Assembly: GCF_001984065.1 (NCBI RefSeq)
Contig: NZ_LYVP01000030.1
Location: forward strand, 1-57,307
Direction of reading: 5' to 3'
DNA length: 57,307 nt
Source of the DNA: Pseudomonas sp. KK4
Lineage (GTDB): Bacteria; Pseudomonadota; Gammaproteobacteria; Pseudomonadales; Pseudomonadaceae
Below, one piece after another: positions 38,390-48,121 of the stretch. The notes under the pieces are model-generated. The model saw only the letters and a list, made by a program, of their open reading frames with translations, was not told where the DNA came from and made no database searches. Positions within the stretch are counted from its first letter, which is position 1; the number at the start of each line of letters is the position of its first letter. The position numbers were made by a program, and so were the translations under genes.

Positions 38390-40021
38390 TCAGCTGTATT
38401 TGCGCTTGTCCGGCGCAGGCGGGAAGTATTGGTACAACCAGGTTTCACTCAGGGTGCGATCGTTGGTGCGAATGAACAGGCGCAGCTCGACCGGGTCGAC
38501 GCTGTCATTGGTCGGGTACCAGTCGAACAGGATCCGGAAGCCTTTGATGTCATCGAGCACCAATACGCTGAAATCCTTGACCTGCCCGTTGGAGCAGGTG
38601 ACCACCGGTTCGATGCCGGCCCCGGCAGGCAAACGGTCCAGACCACCCCCGGTGAAGTCCACGGCAAAGCGACGGGCCCAGACCTGCGGGTAGTGCTCGC
38701 CCGGCGCCCAGCCTTCGGTGAAACCGCCCATGCCCGAGCGAGTCGCGTGGACTCGCGCCAGCGGCGTCCCGACCGGTGGCAAGGCGCTCCAGTAGAGTTT
38801 GTAGCCGTAGTTCAGCGAGTCGCCGGCCGCCACCGGTTTCTTCGGTGTCCAGAAGGCGACGATGTTGTCCAGGGTCTCGCCAGTGGTCGGGATCTCCAGC
38901 AGATCCACCGAGCCCTCGCCCCATTGGGTGGTCGGTTCGACCCACAGGCTCGGGCGCCGGCTGTACCAGTCGACGGTGTCCTGGTAGCTGGCAAACTCGT
39001 GATCGGTCTGCACCAGGCCGAAGCCTTTCGGATCGGTATCGGCGAACGCGTTGAATTGCAGGGTGGCCGGGTTGTTCAGCGGACGGCAGATCCATTCGCC
39101 ATTGCCGCGCCACATCGCCAGGCGATCGGAGTCGTGGATCTGCGGGTGAATGGTGTCGCACATCCGCCGCTCATGGGTGCCGCAGCTGAACATGCTGGTC
39201 ATCGGCGCGATGCCCAGTTGATCGATGGCAGTACGCGCGTTGACGTGGGCGTCGACCTCCATCACCACGCGCTCGGCCTGGCAATCGATGTCAAAGCGGT
39301 AGGCACCGGTGGCGCTCGGCGAGTCGAGCAGGGCATAGACCACGAAGCGGGTGCTGTCCTTGTCCGGGGTCTCGAACCAGAACTTGGTGAAATCAGGAAA
39401 CTCTTCGCGCTTCTTGGCGTAGGTGTCGATCGCCAGGCCGCGGGCCGACAGGCCATATTGGCCAGTGGCGTCCACCGCGCGGAAGTAGCTGGCGCCGAGG
39501 AACGACACCACATCGTGCTTATCCAGCTCCGGCGCCTTGAACAGCTTGAAGCCGGAAAACCCCAGGTCGCCGCCCAGCTGTTTGGTGTCGACCGTGGTGT
39601 TTTCATAGTTGAACAGCGAAGGCCGGAAATGCACCTCGCGGGCCATGCGGGTCTTGGGGTCGACGCTGTACATGCGCACCGGCTGCTTGAACCCCATGCC
39701 CACATGGAAGAACTGCACGTCCAACTGACCCTTGTTGTCCTTCCACAGCGAATGGTCGCCGTCGTAGCGGATCGCATTGAAATTCTGCGGGGTCATGGTC
39801 GCCAGGGTCGGTGGCAACACCTGCTTGGTGTCCTGGTAGCGGCTGCTGGCGAGCTGCTTGGCCTGGATCTTCAAGGCCTCGAAGTCGAAGGCCTGGGCTT
39901 CGCCATCGGCCGTCCCGTTGCCGCTGGCCGCCCAGGCTTGGGTGGCGAGCAGGCCGGTGGCGGACAAACCGGTGTAGGCGGCAATGGCCATGGAGGCTTT
40001 GAGCAAGTTCCTGCGGTGCAT
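38390..40021 (-). CDS. opgD: OpgD, periplasmic glucan biosynthesis protein
   Basis: A 543-residue protein. A twin-arginine signal (HRRNLLKAS, then a hydrophobic stretch ending TQAWAA) sends it folded to the periplasm, where OpgD/MdoD proteins control backbone structure of osmoregulated glucans. Family features are [43 protein letters not shown] and [16 protein letters not shown]. The ATG at 40021 gives the Tat signal at the N-terminus; the longer frame is not supported. The gene reads toward aatJ. An OpgC-like gene lies at the other end of the window. Confidence 0.93.
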   Translation of the reverse strand: MHRRNLLKASMAIAAYTGLSATGLLATQAWAASGNGTADGEAQAFDFEALKIQAKQLASSRYQDTKQVLPPTLATMTPQNFNAIRYDGDHSLWKDNKGQLDVQFFHVGMGFKQPVRMYSVDPKTRMAREVHFRPSLFNYENTTVDTKQLGGDLGFSGFKLFKAPELDKHDVVSFLGASYFRAVDATGQYGLSARGLAIDTYAKKREEFPDFTKFWFETPDKDSTRFVVYALLDSPSATGAYRFDIDCQAERVVMEVDAHVNARTAIDQLGIAPMTSMFSCGTHERRMCDTIHPQIHDSDRLAMWRGNGEWICRPLNNPATLQFNAFADTDPKGFGLVQTDHEFASYQDTVDWYSRRPSLWVEPTTQWGEGSVDLLEIPTTGETLDNIVAFWTPKKPVAAGDSLNYGYKLYWSALPPVGTPLARVHATRSGMGGFTEGWAPGEHYPQVWARRFAVDFTGGGLDRLPAGAGIEPVVTCSNGQVKDFSVLVLDDIKGFRILFDWYPTNDSVDPVELRLFIRTNDRTLSETWLYQYFPPAPDKRKYS

Positions 40022-40437
40022 AAATACAACCTGTCGTGAACAATCCCGCGCCGTTCCTGGCGCTGCTGGATCAGAAATTACGGTTCGGACATGCCTTCGG
40101 CCAAACGCGACGGACTTTAAACAGATGCCCAATAGCTTAAACCGTTCGATTGCAGAGCAAAAATCATTGATGGCACGACGATAGCCCGGCAATGAAACAA
40201 GACATGTCGGGAAACATTTCCGACAGGCCCGTCTGAATTACAGGGCATAACTGCTTTTTTTGACTAATTACTCTAAAAACCGCTTTTCAGCGCCGAGAAT
40301 ATTTCTATTCTGTGCTCATGACCGGTTTATGCCCTTCGGGCCGGTACGGTTCAGTGGCCATGTGGCGCTGCCGGAAAAAAGGATTGAGGGCGATGCGGTT
40401 TCTGAAGTTTTCTTTGACGTAGAGAAGGACATCGTCC
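40022..40437. other. Low-G+C intergenic region upstream of opgD
   Basis: This 416-bp region serves as promoter for opgD (minus) and for the 61-residue gene (plus). It holds an imperfect dyad TGTCGG-N9-CCGACA at 40205-40225. A weak plus-strand TTTTCA-N16-TATTCT pair lies at 40284-40311. Longer open frames here look non-coding. Confidence 0.4.
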
Positions 40438-40623
40438 ATGTCGAAAGTACAAGGCATCACCGAAATGTTGGGAATCTTTCCATGCCTGGGCCTCGGACGG
40501 CGAAGGCGCCGACTGAATTCCGAAGAAATGAAGCTGGTGGAACGCTATCGGGAATTGTCGGAGGCCGACCGGATAGCGATGAGGTATCTGGTAGATGCGA
40601 TGAGGAGTGTTTCGCGGTTTTAG
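40438..40623 (+). CDS. Small conserved-looking protein of unknown function
   Basis: A 61-residue protein. AGAAGGA lies nine bases before the ATG, and a strong terminator follows 16 bp after the stop, so it looks like a real monocistronic gene. The N-terminal part is short and hydrophobic with a run of arginines (LGLGRRRRRL). The C-terminal half is amphipathic and charged (EEMKLVERYRELSEADRIAM). I recognise no named domain. The charged helix resembles the tail found in small phage-repressor-like or regulatory proteins, but that is only an impression. Confidence 0.65.
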   Translation: MSKVQGITEMLGIFPCLGLGRRRRRLNSEEMKLVERYRELSEADRIAMRYLVDAMRSVSRF

Positions 40624-40638
40624 GGAGTAAACATCACA

Positions 40639-40666
40639 GGGCGGACTGCAAAGTCCGCCCCTTTTT
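40639..40666 (+). terminator. Rho-independent terminator
   Basis: GGGCGGACT (40639-40647), loop gcaa, AGTCCGCCC (40652-40660), then ctttttat: nine perfect G+C-rich pairs and a T-tract, directly after the 61-residue gene. Read in reverse it also closes the convergent BRO-N gene, though with fewer Ts. Confidence 0.92.
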
Positions 40667-40677
40667 ATCGAATCGAT

Positions 40678-41187
40678 TCAATAGGCGCTGGCAATCGGGA
40701 ATGGTCGTTGTACTTGCATCAACTCAGGCATGTCCCGCCACTTGATCCAGGCGTGATGCTGATAGTGCAACAAAGGCACCGTGATTCCGGCCCAGTTCAA
40801 GGCGCTCAGGCTCGGCAGGTTTTCCACGGTCGCCGTCTGCGCATTGCGCAACATGGGCACGACTTCGTTGCTCAGCCATTGCCTCAAATTACGGTTTTCC
40901 GGGATGAAATGGTGAACCAGCAGCGCGTAGACCCCTGACTCACTGATCACCAGGCCTTCGAAGGTTTTGCCGTTCTTGAGCAGACATACAGTGCGACGCT
41001 GATCGGGATCAAGCTTCTGGATGAGTCGTTCGTTCAGTGGTTGGCCCATCAGACGGCCCAGGTCCTGAATGCAGAACCAGGCTTGATGATCCTGCATGAA
41101 GGCGTGGAGGAAACGGTTATGGCGGGTGAAGGCGGTGGGGGTGAAGCAGGATTGAGTTTCTTGTGGACTGGACGTGAGCTTATGCAT
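40678..41187 (-). CDS. BRO-N domain (antirepressor-like) protein
   Basis: A 169-residue protein with a BRO-N type fold: WFCIQDLGRLMGQPLNERLIQ, LLKNGKTFEGLVISESGVYALLVHH and NRNLRQWLSNEVVPMLRN. BRO-N is the DNA-binding or regulatory module of phage and virus antirepressors. The C-terminal tail is short and shows no second domain. The ATG at 41187 has GGAG seven bases upstream. It sits alone with a long structured leader on its 5' side, next to a defence-type ATPase, suggesting an accessory or prophage-derived patch. Confidence 0.78.
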   Translation of the reverse strand: MHKLTSSPQETQSCFTPTAFTRHNRFLHAFMQDHQAWFCIQDLGRLMGQPLNERLIQKLDPDQRRTVCLLKNGKTFEGLVISESGVYALLVHHFIPENRNLRQWLSNEVVPMLRNAQTATVENLPSLSALNWAGITVPLLHYQHHAWIKWRDMPELMQVQRPFPIASAY

Positions 41188-41199
41188 TTTTTGACTCCA

Positions 41200-41430
41200 T
41201 GTTGAGAGAGTCGCCACCAATCCTTCGACAGATTTGGGTGGCGGACCGTGCGGCGTTCGAAGTCGGAACATTCTCGATCAACATGTAAGCCGAGAGGCCC
41301 GCGCCGCACGACCCGCCATAACGCAAAACTGAAAGGCAAAGAATTGCCCCAGCTCGTATGGGGGCGCGGATGCGCCATGTTGATAGGTTCCGGCTTCGAC
41401 TCCGGGTCGCTGATTTGGCAGCGACAGGAC
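41200..41430 (-). ncRNA. Structured leader upstream of the BRO-N gene (C4-antisense-like, tentative)
   Basis: Two competing pairings are visible in the minus-strand leader. Arms 41302-41317 and 41240-41255 match at 14 of 16 positions. A second hairpin (41212-41222 with 41231-41243) lies next to the ribosome-binding site and shares bases with the first. A third stem GTCGCT/AGCGAC occurs at 41406-41425. Phage antirepressor genes with BRO-N domains are commonly controlled by a C4 antisense RNA in this position. Assignment to that family is inference. Confidence 0.4.
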
Positions 41431-41622
41431 AAAGCCTATCGGTCAGGCGCTCGCGGCGCCAAGTCTACTCTGGCGACGCTAGTCGTAGGAAACAGAGCCT
41501 TCACTCGAAGGCACGGTCTGTAGGAATTTCCTGTTTTTGCACCGCTTGTAGCCAAACAACACCTGACTTGCAGTTTTTCCTTTATTAATTCAATTCCAGG
41601 GAATGAACTGCAGGTTTTCTCC
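41431..41622. other. Remainder of the gap between BRO-N and ATPase genes
   Basis: The rest of the 435-bp divergent gap holds a short GGCGC/GCGCC hairpin (41446-41460) and A+T-rich sequence just before the ATPase gene, likely its promoter. No gene is supported here. Confidence 0.3.
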
Positions 41623-42876
41623 ATGTTGATTGAATTTTCGGTTTCCAATTACCGCTCGTTCCGTGACAGGCAAACCCTGTCCATGGCAGCGACGCCTCGT
41701 CTGAGCAAGGCGCGTAACCTGTTCAAATCATCCGCGAGTTCAGAGCGCCTTCCTGACTTGCTGAAGGTGGCTGCGATATACGGTCCGAACGCCTCGGGCA
41801 AATCTTCGTTGATCCGTGCGATGGGCATCGTTGGCCGCTTGCTCGCCGGCGCTTCGGGCTCGAATGACGAACCCATGCCGGTATCGCCCTTTCGTTTTGA
41901 TCGTGCACTGAAGGATGAACCCAGTATTTTTGAATACAACTTCATTCAGGGAGGGATGCGATATCGGTTCGTGCTCGGATTGACGAGCCAACGGATCGTT
42001 CGGGAGCAACTGGTCTGCTTTCCAAGAGGGAAAGAAACGCTTCTGTATGACCGCCAATTCGACGCTGAAGGCGAACACTATGTTTTTGGCAAAACACTGG
42101 AGGGCGGCAAAGACGTACACGGCGCATGGCGTCGCCTGACGAGCCCAAGGATGCTGTTTCTCGCGCAGGCGGTGATCAACAGCAGTGAGGAGTTGGGCCA
42201 GTTGCGAGCGCCGTTCAGTTGGTTTCAAACCGGCCTTCTGGTCATCGAGCAGAACAACATGATCGGGTTATCCACAGCGTCAATCCGATTCCTGAAGATG
42301 GTGTCCAACCATACCAATGATCTTCGGGATTTTCTTAAAGCGTTGGACATTCCGGTATCGGCCATCGCGCTCGATTCGGACGATTGCACTTCGCTTCAAA
42401 GCCCTGGAAAACTTACCCTGAAGGACTTCCTTGCCGCTGCGCAAAAAGACAAGGTGACGCTGACTCACTCCACTGTTTCAGGCACCGCGGATTTTGATTT
42501 CTCCGATGAGTCGTGCGGCACAAAGAACCTGATTGGCTTTTGGCTACCCTGGTTCATGATGAATCAGGCTGGTGGCAGCGGCATCCTTTGTGTCGATGAA
42601 CTGGACAGTAGCCTGCACCCTGAAATCGTCGCTGATCTGATCGGCAAGCATCTGGACAGCGGGCTGGATACTCAGTTGATCTTTACCACCCACGACACTC
42701 ACCTGATGAACGAAAAAATTCTGCGCCGCGATCAGTTCTGGATTACCGAACGCGATGCCCACGGCGCCACGAGCCTGTTTTCGGTTCATGACTTCGAAGG
42801 CCGGGAGAGCGAGGATGTCGAAAAACGCTATTTTGAGGGCCGCTATCGCGGGTTGCCGCTATTAAGGCAGGGTTGA
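41623..42876 (+). CDS. RloA/AbiL-like AAA ATPase (defence-type ATP-binding protein)
   Basis: A 417-residue ABC/SMC-like ATPase of the OLD/RloA group. It opens MLIEFSVSNYRSFRDRQTLS, a family hallmark. Walker A is GPNASGKSS (residues 54-62), Walker B ILCVDELDSSLHP near 322, and the switch histidine lies in LIFTTHDTHLM. These ATPases usually act with a TOPRIM-like RloB or other nuclease partner in abortive infection. The partner here is reduced to a 49-codon frame. Base composition is visibly lower in G+C than the flanking genes, suggesting horizontal transfer. Confidence 0.88.
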   Translation: MLIEFSVSNYRSFRDRQTLSMAATPRLSKARNLFKSSASSERLPDLLKVAAIYGPNASGKSSLIRAMGIVGRLLAGASGSNDEPMPVSPFRFDRALKDEPSIFEYNFIQGGMRYRFVLGLTSQRIVREQLVCFPRGKETLLYDRQFDAEGEHYVFGKTLEGGKDVHGAWRRLTSPRMLFLAQAVINSSEELGQLRAPFSWFQTGLLVIEQNNMIGLSTASIRFLKMVSNHTNDLRDFLKALDIPVSAIALDSDDCTSLQSPGKLTLKDFLAAAQKDKVTLTHSTVSGTADFDFSDESCGTKNLIGFWLPWFMMNQAGGSGILCVDELDSSLHPEIVADLIGKHLDSGLDTQLIFTTHDTHLMNEKILRRDQFWITERDAHGATSLFSVHDFEGRESEDVEKRYFEGRYRGLPLLRQG

Positions 42877-42878
42877 GC

Positions 42879-43028
42879 ATGGCGAATTCGTACAGGTCAT
42901 TCGATCGCAAGGCTCCACGGTTCAGGTCTCAACCCAGTGCGCTGGTGCTCGGTGAGCCGAACCCCAGCACCGAGATCCATTTGCTGATAGACGAATTCGA
43001 AGCCCTATCCAGACCACAGCCAATCTAG
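42879..43028 (+). pseudogene. Probable truncated RloB-like partner
   Basis: A 49-residue frame starts two bases after the ATPase stop: MANSYRSFDRKAPRFRSQPS then ALVLGEPNPSTE. RloB proteins begin with a basic R-S-F-x-R-K segment, a strand (I/L)LIV-x-EG and a following TE, at the same spacing. They are about 200 residues long. Here the glutamate-glycine is altered and translation stops at 49 residues, just before a hairpin. I read this as the stump of a deleted rloB. An alternative is an unrelated small protein. Confidence 0.5.
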
Positions 43029-43036
43029 CCCTCCGA

Positions 43037-43062
43037 CCCTGCCCGCATGACTGCGGGCAGGG
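43037..43062. terminator. Perfect hairpin between convergent genes
   Basis: CCCTGCCCGC (43037-43046), a six-base loop, and GCGGGCAGGG (43053-43062) give ten perfect pairs between the ATPase/RloB remnant and the convergent APC permease. Neither side has a strong T-tract. Confidence 0.65.
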
Positions 43063-43079
43063 TGTCCATCAAAAGACTA

Positions 43080-44564
43080 CTACCGCCCAACCTTCCAGGC
43101 ATCCCCGGCAGGCGCCGTCCCGTGGTCATACGGCTTGCCAATCCACATGTAAAGCAACCCCAACCCAATCACGATGGCCGTGCTCAGCACCATTGCATAG
43201 TTGATGTACCACGCCGCATCCGGTGTACGCGGCCAGGCCATGTTGATGATGGCGCCGACGCCGTAGACCAGCGCGCCGATGTTCACCAGCCAGCCCCAGG
43301 CACCCAGGGTGAATTTGCCACTGGGTTTCCAGCCCTTGAGGCGTGCGTAGAGTGCGCCGAGGACGATCATCTGGAACGCGAGGTAGATGCCGATGGCGGC
43401 GAAGCTGACGATGGTGGCGACGGCGTCTTGCAGGAAGAAACCGAGGATGATGATCAGCGCCGGCAGCACGCCGGACACGAACAATGCGGCGACGGGCACC
43501 TGGGTGTTCGGGGAGATCTTTTTCAGCAGTGAGCTGCCGATGACCATTTCATCCCGGGCGTAGGAATACAGCAGGCGACTGGCCGCCGCTTGCAGGCTGA
43601 TGACGCAGGAGATGAAGGAAATCATCACCACGCCCATCACCACTTTCGAACCCACCGGGCCGAAGGCGTTGTTGAGGATGGTGGTGACCGGGTCCTTGTC
43701 GGTGCCGTTGATCACCGCCTGCATGTCGGGCACGGCGAGGATCAGTGCCAGGCACGCGAACATCGCGGCGATGCCGCCGATGTAGATGGTCATGCGCATG
43801 GCCACCGGGATCTTCTTGCTCGGGTTCGGGGTTTCTTCGGCCACGTCGCCACAGGCTTCGAAGCCGTAGTACAGGAACATCCCCGCCAGCGAGGCGGTGA
43901 GGAAGGCCGGCAGGTAGGAGCCGTTGACGCTGATGTCGAAGGTGTTGAACAGCACGCTGATCGGTTGATGACGCTCGAAGATCAGCAGGTACACGCCGAC
44001 GATCACCGCGCCCACCAGTTCGCAGAGGAAGCCAAACATGGCGATGCGCGCCAGCACCTTGGTGCCGCTGAGGTTGACCAGGGTGGCGAACAGCGTCAGC
44101 ACCAGGGCGATGACGATGTTGGTGTTGTTGCTGGGCTCAAAGCCGAGCATGGCTGCCAGATACGGGCCGGCACCCACCGCAACGGCAGCGATGGTCACGC
44201 ACAGGGCGATGGAGTAGATCCAGCCGACCATCCACGCCCAGCGCTTGCCCACCAGGCGACGGGCCCACGGGTACACGCCACCGGAAATCGGGAATTGCGA
44301 GACCACTTCACCGAAGATCAGGCACACCAGCAACTGGCCGCAACCGACCAGCAGATACGCCCAGAACATCGGTGGCCCGCCTGCCGCCAGGCACAGACCG
44401 AAGAGGGTGTAGACCCCCACGACCGGCGAGAGGTAGGTGAAGCCCAGGGCGAAGTTTTCCCACAGGCTCATGCTGCGGTTGAAGTTGGAGGTGTAGCCGA
44501 GTTTGCGCAGTTGCTCGGCATCGCTGTCGGCAACGGCTGCAGAGAGATCGGGTGATGCACTCAT
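43080..44564 (-). CDS. APC-family amino acid/GABA-type permease
   Basis: A 494-residue permease with about twelve membrane segments. The N-terminus LGYTSNFNRSMSLWENFALG with the following FTYLSPVVGVYTLFG, and the motif FPISGGVYPWARRLVG, are typical of the amino acid/choline transporter (ACT) branch that includes GABA and choline permeases. YYGFEACGDVAEETPNPSKK is the conserved loop. It is the last gene of a set beginning with an aldehyde dehydrogenase and a YdcSTUV transporter, so its substrate is probably GABA, a polyamine or a related amine. A composite REP element separates it from the dehydrogenase. Confidence 0.9.
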   Translation of the reverse strand: MSASPDLSAAVADSDAEQLRKLGYTSNFNRSMSLWENFALGFTYLSPVVGVYTLFGLCLAAGGPPMFWAYLLVGCGQLLVCLIFGEVVSQFPISGGVYPWARRLVGKRWAWMVGWIYSIALCVTIAAVAVGAGPYLAAMLGFEPSNNTNIVIALVLTLFATLVNLSGTKVLARIAMFGFLCELVGAVIVGVYLLIFERHQPISVLFNTFDISVNGSYLPAFLTASLAGMFLYYGFEACGDVAEETPNPSKKIPVAMRMTIYIGGIAAMFACLALILAVPDMQAVINGTDKDPVTTILNNAFGPVGSKVVMGVVMISFISCVISLQAAASRLLYSYARDEMVIGSSLLKKISPNTQVPVAALFVSGVLPALIIILGFFLQDAVATIVSFAAIGIYLAFQMIVLGALYARLKGWKPSGKFTLGAWGWLVNIGALVYGVGAIINMAWPRTPDAAWYINYAMVLSTAIVIGLGLLYMWIGKPYDHGTAPAGDAWKVGR

Positions 44565-44709
44565 GTGTGTTTGCTCCGGAAAATCGGCAGATTTCGGATG
44601 GCCGACACCGGGGCGGGGCCATGGAGGTGCCGCCCGGATCGGTAGTTATTGTTGTGTTTGAATCCTGGTGGTGCGTAATGCCGGTTTCTACCCTGAAACC
44701 GAGGTGACG

Positions 44710-44779
44710 CCTTCGCGAGCAAGCCCGCTCCCACAGGGGAATGCATTCCAGGCTGTGGGAGCCAGCCTGCCGGCGATGC
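44710..44779. repeat. Composite REP element (two different families)
   Basis: The left unit (44711-44737, cttcgcgagcaagcccgctc) belongs to the main family. The right unit (44753-44779, gtgggagccagcctgccggc) belongs to a different REP family. They are inverted across a short spacer between the permease and dehydrogenase genes. Confidence 0.8.
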
Positions 44780-44781
44780 TT

Positions 44782-46206
44782 TCAGTGCTTGAACATCACA
44801 TGCCGCACAACGGTGTAATCCTCCAGCCCATACATCGACATGTCCTTGCCGTAGCCGGACAGTTTCTGCCCGCCATGGGGCATTTCGCTGACCAGCATGA
44901 AGTGGGTGTTCACCCAGGTGCAGCCGTACTGCAGGCGCGCCGAAAGGCGATGGGCGCGGCCGACGTCGGCGGTCCACACCGAGGAGGCCAGGCCGTAGTC
45001 CGAATCGTTGGCCCAGCCCAGCACCTGCGCTTCATCGGTGAACTTGGTCACCGACACCACCGGGCCGAACACCTCGCGGCGCACGATCTCGTCGTCCTGT
45101 TGCGCGTCGGCCAGCACCGTCGGTTCGAAGAAGAAGCCATTGCCTTCCACCGCTTTGCCCCCGGTGATCAAACGGATGTGCGACTGCGCAACGGCACGCT
45201 CGACGAAACCGGCCACGCGATCGCGGTGCTGTGCGGTGATCAGCGGACCCAGTTCGGTCGACGGATCATCCTGCAAGCCGTACTTGATGCTGCTGACTGC
45301 TGCGCCGAGCTTCTCGACGAATTTTTCGTAGATGCCGGCCTGCGCGTAGATGCGGCAGGCCGCGGTGCAGTCCTGGCCAGCGTTATAGAAACCGAAGGTA
45401 CGAATGCCCTCGACAGCTGCATCGATGTCGGCATCGTCAAAGATGATCACAGGCGCCTTGCCGCCCAGTTCCATGTGCATGCGTTTGACGGTGTCGGCGG
45501 TGCTGGAAATGATGTTCGAGCCGGTGGCGATCGAGCCGGTCAGCGACACCATGCGCACTTTCGGGTGGGTCACCAGCGGGCTGCCGACCGTAGGCCCACG
45601 GCCGAACACCAGGTTAAGCACGCCGGCGGGGAAAATCTCCGCCGCCAGTTGCGCCAGACGCAGGGCGGTCAGCGGAGTCTGTTCCGACGGCTTGAGCACC
45701 ACGGTGTTACCGGCGGCCAGGGCCGGGGCGATTTTCCAGGCCACCATCATCAGCGGGTAGTTCCACGGCGCGATGGAGGCGATCACGCCCACCGGGTCGC
45801 GACGGATCATCGAGGTGTGGCCGGGCAGGTATTCGCCACCGGCCGAACCGCTCATGCAGCGGCTGGCACCGGCGAAGAAGCGGAACACGTCGGCAATCGC
45901 CGGGATCTCGTCGTTCAGCGCGGCGCTGTAGGGCTTGCCGCAGTTGTCCGATTCCAGCTTGGCCAGCTCTTCGCCATTGGCTTCGATGGCGTCGGCGAGT
46001 TTGAGCAGCAGCAGCGAGCGATCTTTCGGCGCGGTCTGCGACCAGCTGTCGAACGCGGCATCGGCGGCGCGCACGGCGGCATCGACCTGGGCTTCGCTGG
46101 CCTCGTTGATTTCCACCAGCACCCGGCCCAGCGCCGGGTTGAACACCGGTTGGGCGGGGCCTTCGCCGGTGACGAATTGGCCGTTGATCAGGAGTTGGGT
46201 TTGCAT
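44782..46206 (-). CDS. patD: Gamma-aminobutyraldehyde dehydrogenase (PatD/YdcW type)
   Basis: A 474-residue NAD-dependent aldehyde dehydrogenase. The active-site Glu lies in MELGGKAP (about 245) and Cys in [11 protein letters not shown] (about 278); the C-terminus is [19 protein letters not shown]. It should oxidise 4-aminobutyraldehyde from putrescine to GABA. The order ydcS-ydcT-ydcU-ydcV-ydcW of E. coli is preserved here. The ATG at 46206 ([12 protein letters not shown]) is the usual start; a longer frame runs into a REP. A close paralogue lies at 50.6-52.1 kb. Confidence 0.88.
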   Translation of the reverse strand: MQTQLLINGQFVTGEGPAQPVFNPALGRVLVEINEASEAQVDAAVRAADAAFDSWSQTAPKDRSLLLLKLADAIEANGEELAKLESDNCGKPYSAALNDEIPAIADVFRFFAGASRCMSGSAGGEYLPGHTSMIRRDPVGVIASIAPWNYPLMMVAWKIAPALAAGNTVVLKPSEQTPLTALRLAQLAAEIFPAGVLNLVFGRGPTVGSPLVTHPKVRMVSLTGSIATGSNIISSTADTVKRMHMELGGKAPVIIFDDADIDAAVEGIRTFGFYNAGQDCTAACRIYAQAGIYEKFVEKLGAAVSSIKYGLQDDPSTELGPLITAQHRDRVAGFVERAVAQSHIRLITGGKAVEGNGFFFEPTVLADAQQDDEIVRREVFGPVVSVTKFTDEAQVLGWANDSDYGLASSVWTADVGRAHRLSARLQYGCTWVNTHFMLVSEMPHGGQKLSGYGKDMSMYGLEDYTVVRHVMFKH

Positions 46207-46259
46207 GGCATTGTCCTCTTCGAAGCTGTTTATTTTTATCTGTAGAAACCGGGTCGGAT

Positions 46260-46350
46260 GTGGGAGCGGGCTTGCTCGCGAAAGCGATAGATCAGCCAGC
46301 ATCGGTGTCGAAGGTGATGGCCTCTTCGCGAGCAAGCCCGCTCCCACAGG
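46260..46350. repeat. REP pair
   Basis: Inverted units gtgggagcgggcttgctcgc and gcgagcaagcccgctcccac are about 45 bp apart, between the patD-like and ydcV-like genes inside one operon. Confidence 0.92.
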
Positions 46351-46373
46351 GGACCGTGGTGTCTGTCATGAAG

Positions 46374-47183
46374 TTATTTCCCGCCGCTACCGGCCACGCT
46401 CTCGCCACCCCGTGTCAGGTAATAGGCGCCCAGGATCGGCAGCATGGTCACCATCATCACCAGCATCGCCACGACGTTGGTCACCGGCACGTCCCGGGGG
46501 CGGCTGAGCTGGTTGAGCAGCCACAGCGGCAGGGTGCGTTCATGGCCGGCGGTGAAGGTGGTGACGATGATTTCGTCGAACGACAGCGCAAACGCGAGCA
46601 TGCCGCCGGCCAGCAGTGCCGAGCCGAGGTTGGGCAGGATGATGTAGCGGAAGGTCTGCCAACCGTCGGCGCCGAGGTCCATCGAAGCCTCGATCAAACT
46701 GTGGGAGGTGCGGCGCAAACGGGCGATGACGTTGTTGTAGACGATCACCACGCAGAAGGTCGCGTGGCCGACGATGATGGTGAACATTCCCGGTTCGATC
46801 CCCAGCGTCTTGAAGGTCGCCAGCAGCGCGATCCCGGTGATGATCCCCGGCAGCGCGATCGGCAGGATCAGCATCAGCGAGATGCCTTGCTTGCCGAAGA
46901 AGTCCCGACGGTACAAGGCCGCCGAGGCCAGTGTGCCGAGCACCAGGGCGATCAGCGTGGCCACCGAAGCGATCTGCAACGACAGCTTGATCGCTTCGAG
47001 CACGTCGGGCCGCGAGAACGCCACGCCGATCCACTTCAGGGTGAAGCCCTTGGGTGGAAAGCTGAACGCTGCGTCTTCGGTGTTGAAGGCGTAGAGGAAG
47101 ATGATCAGGATCGGAAAGTGCAAAAACACCAACCCGCCCCAGGCTGCGATGCGCAAGCCAATAGACGCTTTCTCAGAGTGCAT
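46374..47183 (-). CDS. ydcV: YdcV/PotI-like ABC permease
   Basis: A 269-residue spermidine/putrescine-type permease with six membrane segments. The EAA loop is [20 protein letters not shown] with the following YIILPNLG. It opens [21 protein letters not shown]. It overlaps the upstream ydcU-like gene by 11 bp and forms the membrane channel with it. Confidence 0.92.
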   Translation of the reverse strand: MHSEKASIGLRIAAWGGLVFLHFPILIIFLYAFNTEDAAFSFPPKGFTLKWIGVAFSRPDVLEAIKLSLQIASVATLIALVLGTLASAALYRRDFFGKQGISLMLILPIALPGIITGIALLATFKTLGIEPGMFTIIVGHATFCVVIVYNNVIARLRRTSHSLIEASMDLGADGWQTFRYIILPNLGSALLAGGMLAFALSFDEIIVTTFTAGHERTLPLWLLNQLSRPRDVPVTNVVAMLVMMVTMLPILGAYYLTRGGESVAGSGGK

Positions 47184-48120
47184 CGAAGGCCCCCAGTCGC
47201 TTGACGATGGTCAGGTAAACGGCGATCAGAACGATCGGCACCAGCGTGAACGCAGCAGCCATCGGCATGTTGCCGATCGCGCCTTGCTGGGCATACACCA
47301 TGCTGCCGACGAAATACCCCGGTGGGCCCACCAGTTGCGGCACGATGAAGTCGCCCAGGGTCAGCGAAAAAGTGAAGATCGAGCCGGCAGCGATGCCTGG
47401 CACCGACAGCGGCAGGATCACCTGCATGAAGGTCTGCCGGGGCTTGGCGCCTAAGTCGGCGGACGCTTGCAACAAAGAAGGTGGCAAACGCTCCAGCGAG
47501 GCCTGGATCGGCAGGATCATGAACGGCAGCCAGATGTAGACGAACACCATGAACCGCCCCAGGTGCGAGGTCGACAGCGTACTGCCACCGATCCCCGGAA
47601 TCCCCAGCACGAACTGCAGGACCGGCTCCAGCCCAAGGTGCTGGACGAACCACTGCGCCACACCGCCTTTGGCCAGCAACAGCGTCCAGGCATAAGCCTT
47701 GACGATGTAGCTGGCCCACATCGGCATCATCACCGCGATGTAGAAAAACGCCTTGGTCTTGCCGGTGGTGTAGCGCGCCATGTAGTAGGCGATCGGGAAG
47801 GCGACGATGGCGCTGGCGATCGACACCACGATGGCCATGCTCAGGGTGCGCAGGATGATGTCGAAGTTCGACGGCTGGAACAGCGCGGCGAAGTTGGCCA
47901 GGGTCAGGTCCGGAGTGACCGCCATGGTGAAGTCGTCGAAGGTGTAGAAACCTTGCCACAGCAGGGTCAGCAGCGAACCGAGGTAGATCGCGCCGAACCA
48001 CAGCAGCGGCGGCACCAACAGCATCGACAGGTACAGGTTCGGCCGGCGATACAGCAGGTTGGAGAACCTGCGCAGCGGTGAGCTGCCTGCGGCCGGTTGA
48101 GAGATTGCCAAGGTGTTCAT
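47173..48120 (-). CDS. ydcU: YdcU/PotH-like ABC permease
   Basis: A 315-residue permease of the polyamine transporter family with six membrane segments. The EAA loop is [20 protein letters not shown]. The ATG at 48120 begins [12 protein letters not shown] and lies one base from the ydcT-like stop. It pairs with the YdcV-like permease. Confidence 0.92.
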   Translation of the reverse strand: MNTLAISQPAAGSSPLRRFSNLLYRRPNLYLSMLLVPPLLWFGAIYLGSLLTLLWQGFYTFDDFTMAVTPDLTLANFAALFQPSNFDIILRTLSMAIVVSIASAIVAFPIAYYMARYTTGKTKAFFYIAVMMPMWASYIVKAYAWTLLLAKGGVAQWFVQHLGLEPVLQFVLGIPGIGGSTLSTSHLGRFMVFVYIWLPFMILPIQASLERLPPSLLQASADLGAKPRQTFMQVILPLSVPGIAAGSIFTFSLTLGDFIVPQLVGPPGYFVGSMVYAQQGAIGNMPMAAAFTLVPIVLIAVYLTIVKRLGAFDAL

Positions 48121-48121
48121 C

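Noticed and set aside
40260..40745. A 161-codon plus-strand frame
   Set aside because: It runs through the better supported 61-residue gene, its terminator and the end of the BRO-N gene, without a ribosome-binding site.
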